Assembly (NCBI GenBank): GCA_900557695.1
Contig: USTP01000061.1
Location: 1 to 6,294 of the forward strand
Source: an uncultured Thermoanaerobacterales bacterium
Lineage (GTDB): Bacteria; Bacillota; Clostridia; Christensenellales; UBA1242
Direction of reading: 5' to 3'
DNA: 6,294 nt
The notes below the pieces were generated by a model. That model saw nothing but the letters and a program-made list of their open reading frames with translations. It was not told where the DNA came from and made no database searches. Numbering within the stretch: position 1 is the stretch's first letter; each line of letters opens with the position of its first letter. The position numbers and the translations under genes are program-made. Shown piece by piece: positions 1 through 5,442 of this stretch.

Positions 1-49
1 ACGAGATGACGTCGAGTCTCGTGGGCTCGGAGATGTGTATAAGAGACAG
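1..49 (+). other. Untrimmed Illumina Nextera adapter (i7/Read 2 side), not genomic
   Basis: Positions 1-7 (ACGAGAT) match the inner end of the P7 oligo. Positions 8-15 (GACGTCGA) sit where the eight-base i7 index belongs. Positions 16-30 (GTCTCGTGGGCTCGG) are the Nextera Read 2 primer sequence, and positions 31-49 (AGATGTGTATAAGAGACAG) are the 19-bp Tn5 mosaic end. The order and spacing are exactly those of a Nextera library end, so this is a sequencing artefact retained in the assembly. Real sequence begins at about position 50. The mosaic end should not be read as a transposon in this organism. Confidence 0.98.
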
Positions 50-50
50 G

Positions 51-119
51 TATCTTCTAAGGCATGAAGAAGTGAAAAGTAGATATGATAAAATAAAAAA
101 TGAAAGAGCCTGTAAATAA
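51..119 (+). CDS. Possible 3' end of a truncated gene, function uncertain
   Basis: The frame starting at 51 is open directly from the adapter junction to a TAA at 117-119, giving 22 residues that include LRHEEVKSRYDKIK. The charged, helical character looks like a protein C-terminus. It loosely recalls the 'YLRxHPEVxxxYxxLK' stretch of GrpB/UPF0157 nucleotidyltransferase-like proteins, but that family usually continues further, so the resemblance is only a hint. The start and most of the gene lie outside the contig. If real, it ends 29 bases before the next start codon, which would make co-transcription with the repeat protein possible. In AT-rich DNA a frame this short can also be open by chance. 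Confidence 0.3.
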   Translation, partial: YLLRHEEVKSRYDKIKNERACK

Positions 120-135
120 AAAGAAATATTAAAGC

Positions 136-141
136 AAAGGA
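136..141 (+). promoter_or_regulatory. Ribosome binding site of the repeat protein
   Basis: AAAGGA lies seven bases before the ATG at 149, a normal spacing, and supports that start. It also places the hydrophobic signal sequence directly after the initiating methionine and basic residues. No convincing -35/-10 pair is visible between 50 and 135. TATGAT at 84-89 could be a -10, but it has no recognisable -35 partner. Confidence 0.6.
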
Positions 142-148
142 TAAGGGT

Positions 149-3109
149 ATGAAAAAAGATAGAGGGCTTTTGGTTGTAATGATTTTACTATGTTTGCCAA
201 TTTTAAGTTTGGCTATTTTTTGTGGCGCGAATATAGCAAAAGCAAGCACTTGCGTAGTAGCTATAAACGGCGGAAGCATATACCTAACCAGTGGCGCTAA
301 TATGACTATTGGCAGCGATGCCTTTATTAGTGGCTCTAGTGGTGAGAACGGCGGAGCTGTTTACATAGGCGATGGTGCCACCCTAACTATGACGGGCGGA
401 ACAATAGACTCCTGCTCTGCCACAAACGGCGGAGCTGTCTACATAGCAAACGGCGGAACTTTTATCTTTGAAGGCGGAACAATATCAAACTGCATTGCAG
501 ATTTAGGCTACGCAATATATATTCAGCGTGGCGGAAACATAATTATGACCGGCGGAAGCTTTGTGAACTGCGGGGAAGATGAAGGACTTCACATATATGC
601 AGAAGAGACACTTGTTGCAATGTATGTTGATGATGAGATTAAGGGGATGGCTTTAGTTGGAGAAACTGAGACATTAAACGATATTATAACGCCACTATCA
701 AGCGGAGAGTGTTGCGGTTGGTTTTTAGATAGTAAATTAACCGAAGTTTTAGACTACAATGCAAGTTTAGAAGAGTTGGCTGGGAACGAATTATTTATAA
801 ATCTCTACACCAAAACTGCCACCCCAGAAAAACTAACTTTCACTCTAGACTCTGCAACTGATACTTATATAGTTAGCAAGGCTAGTTCTACAATACGAGA
901 TGAAGTAGTTATACCAAGGGAATATAATGGCAAAACGGTTAGTGCAATATATGAAGGAACGAGTGGTTCTACAGGGGCGTTTGCTAGTTGCAGTATGACC
1001 TCCATCTACTTGCCAAGTACTATAACTGAGATTAGCGATTATAGCTTTTATAGTTGCCAAGGATCTCTTGCAGAGATAAACTTGCACAATAATATGACCC
1101 ACATAGGTTATGAAGCGTTTAATATGTGTTCATCTATTACAAGTATAGTAATTCCAGATAGCGTAACCAGTATTGATACTTATGCTTTTGAAAGTTGTAG
1201 CAACGTAATTAGTGTAACTATAGGTGAAAATGTTACAAGTATAGGGTCGGGAGCGTTTATTTATTGTGACAAAATAAACGAAATTAACTACAATGCCATA
1301 AATTGCAATGATTTTACTGGAAAAGGTCCTTTTTCAGATAGCGGCTCATATGATCCAGGAATAGTAGTTAAGATTGGAAACATGGTTGAAACAATTCCAG
1401 CACGTTTATTTAATTATAGTAATGGTTCTGGTTATCCAAAAGTGAAGCGGGTTATTTTTGAAGAAAATTCAATTTGCGCAAGCATAGGTGACTATGCTTT
1501 TGGTTATTGTGACACGCTAGAGAGTTTCTATGTGCCAGCAAGCGTAACAAGTTTAAGTTACAATATTTTTTGGGATTGTGATAATATAGAATCCCTTGTG
1601 GTAGACGAAAATAATCCTGTTTATGATAGTAGAAATAATTGCAATGCAATAATAGAAACAGCAACAAACACTTTGCTCCGCGGTTGCGTTAACACAGTTA
1701 TACCAAATTCAATATTAATTATTGGCGAGAGGGCTTTTTATAGCCTTGATGAAATAACCCAGTTAAACATTCCTAATGGAGTGGTTAGCATTGGAGAACT
1801 TGCCTTTTATAAGTGTAGCGGATTGACAAGCGTTGAAATTCCTAACTCTGTGAAGAATATAGGGGATGATGCTTTTTATGGTTGCAGTGGGGTGACTGTT
1901 TTATCCATTGGTGAAGGGGTGACCACTATCGGAAGTGGTGCTTTTAGTGGTTTAAGCAATTTAACAGAACTTAACTATAATGCAATAAATGCATCTACTG
2001 GCTCTAGAACTCCTTTTACTCATGCAGGGCAAGATGCAAGCGGTATAGTTGTTAATTTTGGGAATAAAGTAACTCAAATTCCAGCAGGTCTATTTTGCTA
2101 TTCAATCTCGTGGTCATATACACCAAACATTGTTGAAGTAAAGTTTGCTGAGAATTCTGTATGTGAAAGTATTGGGAGAGAAGCTTTTATGGGTTGTGAA
2201 AGTTTAACAAGCATAACTTTCCCTGAAAGCTTAATTAGTATAGGAAATGAAGCGTTTTATTTATGCAGCGGTTTAACAAGTATTGAAATACCTAGAAATG
2301 TTTCTAGTATTGGTAGTCAGGCGTTTCTAGGTTGTAGCGGTTTAACAAGTCTTGAAATACCTAGAAATGTTTCTAGTATTGGCAGTCAGGCGTTTCAAAG
2401 TTGTAGCGGTTTAACAAGTATTGTTGTTGATGAAAATAATAGCGTTTATGATAGCAGAAATAATTGCAATGCCATAATTCAAACAGGAATAAACAGGCTT
2501 ATTGGGGGTTGCTTAAACACTGTGATTCCAGACTCAGTAACAGCTATAGATGACTATGCCTTTAGTGGTTGCACGGGATTAACAAGCATATATATTCCAG
2601 ACTCTGTAACAGATATATATGACTGTGCCTTTAGTGGTTGCACGGGATTAACAAGCATATATATTCCTTTAAGTGTTACCACAATATTCGCTAGTCATTA
2701 TTATTTCTCTCCATTCTATAGTTGTTCAACAGATTTAGTTATCTACTGCGGGGCAGAAGAGAAGCCTAGCGGGTGGGGAACTTATTGGAACTATCGCACA
2801 TCAGCTGAAATCTGTACAACCCACTGGGGCTACACAAGGGAAGAATACGAACAGGCAATAAGTTCTAGCACTTTTGCACATAGCATAAGCAATGTGTGCT
2901 ATGAGAAAAGCGGTAATATTCCTAGCCTTGAAACTAGTTTTGAGGCTTTAAGCAGTAGGCTCACTTTAAACGATGCGGATGTAAGAGATATAAAGCTTTC
3001 CTTATATGAAACTTCAGATAATCAAAACAACAAATCTTATACTGAAACTAGCATAGTTTTAAACGAGAAACGGGAGTATTTAACAGTAGAGAAAAAGAAG
3101 GTAGGGTAA
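149..3109 (+). CDS. Secreted BspA-like leucine-rich repeat protein with N-terminal beta-helix repeats
   Basis: This is a 986-residue exported repeat protein. Residues 1-32 form a signal peptide: basic KKDR, a hydrophobic stretch, then a likely signal peptidase I site after A30-K-A32. Residues 68 to about 145 hold three 26-residue glycine-rich units (GGAVYI...GGTI.SC), as in right-handed parallel beta-helix proteins. Residues about 180-225 (GWFLDSKLTEVLDYNAS, then LYTK) resemble an InlB B-repeat/Flg_new module. From about 228 to 895 runs a BspA-type (LRR_5) array of 23-residue units such as 'LTSIEIPxSVTSIGxxAFxxCSG'. It closes with a KPSGWGTYWN stretch that recurs in this family. The last 100 or so residues match nothing I recognise. 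There is no LPXTG motif, C-terminal membrane helix or lipobox, so it is probably released or held non-covalently. BspA-like proteins are linked to adhesion and host or inter-bacterial contact; that role here is inference. No clear intrinsic terminator follows the stop codon. Confidence 0.93.
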   Translation: MKKDRGLLVVMILLCLPILSLAIFCGANIAKASTCVVAINGGSIYLTSGANMTIGSDAFISGSSGENGGAVYIGDGATLTMTGGTIDSCSATNGGAVYIANGGTFIFEGGTISNCIADLGYAIYIQRGGNIIMTGGSFVNCGEDEGLHIYAEETLVAMYVDDEIKGMALVGETETLNDIITPLSSGECCGWFLDSKLTEVLDYNASLEELAGNELFINLYTKTATPEKLTFTLDSATDTYIVSKASSTIRDEVVIPREYNGKTVSAIYEGTSGSTGAFASCSMTSIYLPSTITEISDYSFYSCQGSLAEINLHNNMTHIGYEAFNMCSSITSIVIPDSVTSIDTYAFESCSNVISVTIGENVTSIGSGAFIYCDKINEINYNAINCNDFTGKGPFSDSGSYDPGIVVKIGNMVETIPARLFNYSNGSGYPKVKRVIFEENSICASIGDYAFGYCDTLESFYVPASVTSLSYNIFWDCDNIESLVVDENNPVYDSRNNCNAIIETATNTLLRGCVNTVIPNSILIIGERAFYSLDEITQLNIPNGVVSIGELAFYKCSGLTSVEIPNSVKNIGDDAFYGCSGVTVLSIGEGVTTIGSGAFSGLSNLTELNYNAINASTGSRTPFTHAGQDASGIVVNFGNKVTQIPAGLFCYSISWSYTPNIVEVKFAENSVCESIGREAFMGCESLTSITFPESLISIGNEAFYLCSGLTSIEIPRNVSSIGSQAFLGCSGLTSLEIPRNVSSIGSQAFQSCSGLTSIVVDENNSVYDSRNNCNAIIQTGINRLIGGCLNTVIPDSVTAIDDYAFSGCTGLTSIYIPDSVTDIYDCAFSGCTGLTSIYIPLSVTTIFASHYYFSPFYSCSTDLVIYCGAEEKPSGWGTYWNYRTSAEICTTHWGYTREEYEQAISSSTFAHSISNVCYEKSGNIPSLETSFEALSSRLTLNDADVRDIKLSLYETSDNQNNKSYTETSIVLNEKREYLTVEKKKVG
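350..583 (+). repeat. Three 78-bp (26-residue) beta-helix coding repeats
   Basis: Three in-frame units start at 350, 428 and 506. Each encodes GG(or GY)-A-hydrophobic-Y-I, a second glycine-rich turn, a GG turn 45 bases into the unit, and a cysteine at residue 89, 115 or 141. The hexamer GGCGGA recurs with exact 78-base spacing (350/428; 395/473/551; 452/530). In the third unit the first doublet has become GGCTAC (Gly-Tyr). The regularity suggests stacked coils, with the cysteines forming a possible column on one face. Confidence 0.8.
2267..2404 (+). repeat. Tandem 69-bp LRR-unit duplication
   Basis: Positions 2267-2335 and 2336-2404 are adjacent 69-base copies with 65 of 69 bases identical. 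Each encodes one 23-residue LRR unit containing IPRNVSSIGSQAF. Such high identity beside more diverged units points to recent slippage or unequal recombination. Confidence 0.9.
2552..2667 (+). repeat. Second tandem 69-bp LRR repeat, partial second copy
   Basis: The stretches 2552-2598 and 2621-2667 match at 46 of 47 bases and lie 69 bases apart. They encode D-Y/C-AFSGCTGLTSIYIP twice. Similarity stops after the IP codons, where the second copy continues into the end of the LRR array. Confidence 0.88.
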
Positions 3110-3122
3110 TTAAAAAAAATAC

Positions 3123-3154
3123 TTGACAGAAAATAAAAACCATGATAATATAAT
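3123..3154 (+). promoter_or_regulatory. Promoter of the infC-rpmI-rplT operon
   Basis: A perfect -35 hexamer TTGACA lies at 3123-3128, 13 bases after the stop codon of the repeat protein. The -10 region is an overlapping AT-rich run: GATAAT at 3144-3149 has a 15-base spacer, TAATAT at 3146-3151 has 17, and TATAAT at 3149-3154 has 20. Which one is used cannot be decided by eye. Transcription should begin near 3156-3162, giving a leader of about 210 bases before infC. Confidence 0.75.
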
Positions 3155-3159
3155 CACGC

Positions 3160-3310
3160 TTATACAAGAGAAAGACCACTTTCCCCCAACCGAATGAAAG
3201 ATTTTGCTTGGGATACATAGTTTTAAAATTTCTTGTTTTGCCTATAAATTTTTAGGCAAAAGAGTTTTGTAAAACTTAAAAGTGGCTTTGATTTAGCCAC
3301 TTTTTTGCAT
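3160..3310 (+). promoter_or_regulatory. Structured infC operon leader, probable L20-type attenuator
   Basis: The leader lies between a promoter and a terminator that precedes infC, the arrangement of the Bacillota L20 leader, where excess L20 promotes premature termination of infC-rpmI-rplT. Visible pairings are as follows. CTTTC 3179-3183 can pair with GAAAG 3196-3200. CCCAA 3185-3189 can pair with TTGGG 3208-3212, which would make an H-type pseudoknot with the first pair. A perfect nine-pair hairpin joins 3236-3244 (TTTTGCCTA) to 3253-3261. CCACTTT 3176-3182 is complementary to AAAGTGG 3279-3285 in the upstream arm of the terminator, so the two pairings exclude each other. Assignment to L20 control rests on gene context and architecture; I have not matched it to a covariance model. 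Confidence 0.72.
3278..3306 (+). terminator. Intrinsic terminator/attenuator upstream of infC
   Basis: AAAAGTGGCT (3278-3287) pairs perfectly with AGCCACTTTT (3295-3304) across a seven-base loop, and the T-run continues to 3306. It sits about 70 bases before the infC start and downstream of the operon's promoter. It therefore more likely works as a conditional attenuator than as an end point for the upstream gene, although it could also stop read-through from the repeat protein gene. Confidence 0.88.
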
Positions 3311-3358
3311 TTCTATGGGCTTTTTAAGGTAAGCAAAAATTTGTAACTTTTTAAGTTT

Positions 3359-3375
3359 AGGAGGATAAGACTATA
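3359..3375 (+). promoter_or_regulatory. infC: Ribosome binding site and AUA start codon of infC
   Basis: AGGAGG at 3359-3364 is a full Shine-Dalgarno sequence with no ATG, GTG or TTG at a usable distance. Eight bases after it lies ATA (3373-3375), in frame with IF3. The frame is closed just upstream by a TAG at 3358-3360. The first conventional in-frame start is ATG 3457, 93 bases from the Shine-Dalgarno. An IF3-discriminated start codon is the textbook basis of infC autoregulation (AUU in Escherichia coli). Confidence 0.87.
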
Positions 3376-3888
3376 AAACAAGAACATCAGTTAAACGGCG
3401 ATATAACCGATAAAGAGGTTAGGGTTATTGGTGAAAATGGGGAGCAACTTGGCGTTATGAGTGCCGTTCAGGCGAACGACCTTGCAGATAAGGCTGGGCT
3501 AGACCTTGTTAAAATCTCGCCATCTGCAGTGCCACCAGTTTGTAAAATCATGAACTATGGCAAGTATATGTTTGACAGAGCAAAAAAAGAAAAAGAAGCT
3601 AGAAAGAATCAAAAAATTGTTGAGCTTAAGGAAGTTCAGCTTTCTATGACAATTGAACAGCACGATATAGACATTAAGGCAAGAAATGCTATAAAGTTTT
3701 TAGAGGCTGGCAATAAGGTTAAGGTTGTTTTAAGAATGCGTGGCAGGCAGCAAGCATATTCTGCAAAGGGAATAGAGATAGTAAATAATTTCTGTAACCA
3801 AATTGAAGCCGTTTCAGTTAAAGATAAAGAGCCTAAAGTTGAAGGCCGAAATGTTGTTGTGGTTTTAAGCCCAAAAGTTAAAAAGTAA
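3373..3888 (+). CDS. infC: Translation initiation factor IF-3, AUA start
   Basis: IF3 binds the 30S subunit, keeps it apart from 50S, and checks the initiator tRNA and start codon. Starting at ATA 3373 the protein has 171 residues, normal for the family. The N-domain begins LNGDITDKEVRVIGENGEQLGV, matching the conserved opening of IF3, and includes PPVCKIMNYGKY at residues 54-65. A lysine-rich linker (about 69-80) leads to the C-domain, which contains KVKVVLRMRGR (115-125) and ends at the usual place. Using ATG 3457 instead would remove 28 residues, including conserved N-domain sequence, so that start is almost certainly wrong. First gene of the operon with rpmI and rplT, under the leader attenuator. 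Likely also autoregulated through its start codon. Confidence 0.96.
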   Translation: MKQEHQLNGDITDKEVRVIGENGEQLGVMSAVQANDLADKAGLDLVKISPSAVPPVCKIMNYGKYMFDRAKKEKEARKNQKIVELKEVQLSMTIEQHDIDIKARNAIKFLEAGNKVKVVLRMRGRQQAYSAKGIEIVNNFCNQIEAVSVKDKEPKVEGRNVVVVLSPKVKK

Positions 3889-3919
3889 TATTAAGGCAAG
3901 ACAAAGGGAGGAGAATAAA

Positions 3920-4120
3920 ATGCCTAAACAAAAAAATAGCAGTGCCGCTAAGAAGAGATTTGTTGTTTTAAAAAGCGGAAAAGTTAAAAGAGCTAAACAA
4001 AACAAGCGTCATATTTTAACAAAGAAAGAAACAGGTCGTAAACGCGAGTTAAGGAAAACAGCATATGTTTCTAGCACTCAAGAGAAGACTATTAAGAAAC
4101 TTGTTGGTAATCAAGACTAA
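3920..4120 (+). CDS. rpmI: Large-subunit ribosomal protein bL35
   Basis: This 66-residue, strongly basic protein has the standard bL35 form: MPKQK at the N-terminus, KKRF, a run ending KRHILTKK, then KRELRKT, with the length usual for the family. bL35 is a small component of the 50S subunit that packs against 23S rRNA. It begins 31 bases after the infC stop, preceded by GGGAGGAG (3906-3913) six bases from the ATG, and is followed closely by rplT. That is the conserved infC-rpmI-rplT order, so it is co-transcribed and subject to the same leader. Confidence 0.97.
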   Translation: MPKQKNSSAAKKRFVVLKSGKVKRAKQNKRHILTKKETGRKRELRKTAYVSSTQEKTIKKLVGNQD

Positions 4121-4135
4121 AGGAGATAGAGCATT

Positions 4136-4492
4136 ATGAGAATTAAAAGAGGCGTTAATGCAAACAAAAAGAGAGTTAAAATTCGTAGACTAGCTAAAGG
4201 TTATAGAGGAAGCAAGAGCAAGCTTTACAGAGTAGCCAGAGAAGCTGTTATGAAGAGCGAAAACTATGCATACATTGGCAGAAAGAACAAAAAGCGTGAT
4301 ATGCGTCAGCTTTGGATAGCAAGAATAAATGCCGCAGCGCGTGAGTATGGTTTAAGCTACAGCAAGATGATGCATGGTATGAAAGTTGCAAATATCGAGC
4401 TTAATAGAAAGGTTCTTTCAGACCTTGCTGTTAATAATAAAGACGCGTTCAAAGATATTGCACTTAAATGTAAAGAAGCTTTAGGAATGTAG
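4136..4492 (+). CDS. rplT: Large-subunit ribosomal protein bL20
   Basis: This 118-residue basic protein carries the conserved bL20 features in order: the RIKRGV N-terminus, the long basic extension with LAKGYRGSKSKLYRVA, then LWIARINAAAREYGLSYS, and LNRKVLSDLAVNN in the globular domain. bL20 binds 23S rRNA early and is needed for 50S assembly. In Bacillota it also represses its own operon by binding the leader RNA, which fits the attenuator upstream of infC. An AAGGAG whose first base is the last base of the rpmI stop codon (4120-4125) lies ten bases before the ATG, and the gap to rpmI is 15 bases, consistent with tight coupling. It is the last gene of the operon, with a terminator about 20 bases after the stop. 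Confidence 0.98.
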   Translation: MRIKRGVNANKKRVKIRRLAKGYRGSKSKLYRVAREAVMKSENYAYIGRKNKKRDMRQLWIARINAAAREYGLSYSKMMHGMKVANIELNRKVLSDLAVNNKDAFKDIALKCKEALGM

Positions 4493-4512
4493 TATTGTTT
4501 TAATATGATGTA

Positions 4513-4549
4513 AAAAAGAGATAGCTAGGGTTATCTCTTTTTATTTTTA
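4513..4549 (+). terminator. Intrinsic terminator after rplT
   Basis: AAAAAGAGATA (4513-4523) pairs perfectly over 11 bases with TATCTCTTTTT (4532-4542) around an eight-base loop, followed by a T-rich tract to about 4549. It marks the end of infC-rpmI-rplT. The A/T-rich flanks would also let it work partly on the opposite strand, but no converging gene is present. Confidence 0.9.
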
Positions 4550-4556
4550 TATAAGT

Positions 4557-4586
4557 TTGACAATGTGTTTTTATTGTAGCTATAAT
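4557..4586 (+). promoter_or_regulatory. Consensus sigma-A promoter for the RNA methyltransferase gene
   Basis: TTGACA (4557-4562) and TATAAT (4581-4586) are both perfect hexamers with an 18-base spacer. The start of transcription should fall near 4593, only about 14 bases before the ATG at 4607. The mRNA therefore has a very short 5' leader with a modest AGGG (4596-4599) as its ribosome binding site. Confidence 0.9.
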
Positions 4587-4606
4587 TAAACAAAAAGGGT
4601 AAGATC

Positions 4607-5377
4607 ATGGAAATAATATCAAGCGTTAATAATGAAACTGTTAAAAGAGCGGCGAGTTTATCTGAAAAGAAATATAGAAGGTATTATGGAACTTTTTTGG
4701 TAGAGGGGTATAAGCTTGTTAATGAAGTTGTTTGTGGAGCGCTAGAGCTAGAAAAGCTTTATGTTGAGTCTAGTTTTTTAACAAGGTATAGCGATCTTAT
4801 ATCTAAGTGCGAACCAAATGTTGTGGTTTTAGGTTCAAACGCATTTAATAAAATATCAGACACGGTTTCAACCCAGGGCATAATAGCCGAGGTTAAAATG
4901 CGCCCCTCGCTAGAGTTTAAAATAGATGAGCCATTTTTAGTGCTTGACCGTATTTCCGACCCAGGCAATCTTGGAACAATTATTCGAACGGCGGCAGCTG
5001 TTGGGTTCCGTGATATAGTGCTTATAAATTGTTCCGACCCGTATAATCCAAAAACTGTAAGGAGCAGTGCGGGTGGTATTTTCTACACGAATTTTTATCC
5101 GCTTTCGCTAGATGAACTTGAGGACGCTGTGAAAGATGCTAATGCAAGTTTGTTTGTTACAGATATGAATGGTGAAAACATCTTCAATTTCAATAATGAA
5201 AGCTCTATTTATGGCTTGGTTGTTGGCAATGAGGGCAGTGGAGTTTGCACAGAGCTGAAGAATATGGCAACTAAAAAGCTCTCCCTTCCAATGACAGAGC
5301 AGATGGAGTCATTAAACGCGGGAGTGAGCGCTAGCGTTATAATGTATGAACTAAAAAAGGACGAGCTGTCTAAATAA
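4607..5377 (+). CDS. SpoU/TrmH-family RNA 2'-O-methyltransferase
   Basis: This 256-residue SPOUT enzyme is expected to transfer a methyl group from S-adenosylmethionine to a ribose 2'-OH in rRNA or tRNA. The N-terminal part (about 1-100), with FLVEGYKLVNE, is the SpoU substrate-binding domain. The catalytic knot carries the three family motifs: DPGNLGTIIRT (118-128) with the conserved Asn121 and Arg127; the GNEGSG turn (207-212) after GLVV; and LPM...SLNAGVSAS (from 227) with Asn237. All key residues are present and length is normal. The target nucleotide cannot be read from sequence; RlmB-like, TsnR-like and YsgA-like proteins all look like this, and Bacillus keeps ysgA fairly near the rplT operon. 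It has its own promoter. No terminator separates it from yebC, so read-through is possible. Confidence 0.93.
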   Translation: MEIISSVNNETVKRAASLSEKKYRRYYGTFLVEGYKLVNEVVCGALELEKLYVESSFLTRYSDLISKCEPNVVVLGSNAFNKISDTVSTQGIIAEVKMRPSLEFKIDEPFLVLDRISDPGNLGTIIRTAAAVGFRDIVLINCSDPYNPKTVRSSAGGIFYTNFYPLSLDELEDAVKDANASLFVTDMNGENIFNFNNESSIYGLVVGNEGSGVCTELKNMATKKLSLPMTEQMESLNAGVSASVIMYELKKDELSK

Positions 5378-5381
5378 ATGC

Positions 5382-5410
5382 TTGCTAATAATGCGGAAAA
5401 TGTTTATAAT
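5382..5410 (+). promoter_or_regulatory. Promoter of yebC
   Basis: TTGCTA (5382-5387) and TATAAT (5405-5410) are separated by 17 bases, the preferred spacing. The -10 is perfect and the -35 keeps the TTG core. Transcription would start near 5417. A strong Shine-Dalgarno, AAGGGAGGG (5426-5434), then lies eight bases before the ATG at 5443. The -35 begins five bases after the methyltransferase stop codon. Confidence 0.8.
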
Positions 5411-5442
5411 AAAAAAGTAAATTTTAAGGGAGGGCTAATAAA

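Noticed and set aside
31..49. Tn5 mosaic end as evidence of a mobile element
   Set aside because: It is embedded in the exact Nextera adapter with index and Read 2 primer, so it comes from library preparation and not from the genome.
189..223. Lipoprotein signal around Cys25 of the repeat protein
   Set aside because: The residues before Cys25 (L-A-I-F) do not fit a lipobox, while a signal peptidase I site after A30-K-A32 fits well.
845..1102. Minus-strand open frame of 85 codons inside the repeat protein gene
   Set aside because: It lies wholly within a clear LRR coding region, has no ribosome binding site, and its translation looks like a reverse reading of the LRR codons.
1452..1667. Minus-strand open frame of 71 codons
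   Set aside because: It is a shadow of the LRR array with biased Leu/His composition and no supporting signals.
3263..3276. AGTTTT-GT-AAAACT small palindrome as a regulatory hairpin
   Set aside because: The loop would be only two bases and the stem nearly all A/T, so it is unlikely to be stable and probably reflects base composition.
4759..4968. Minus-strand open frame opposite the RNA methyltransferase
   Set aside because: The plus strand encodes conserved SpoU sequence throughout, so this is a shadow frame.
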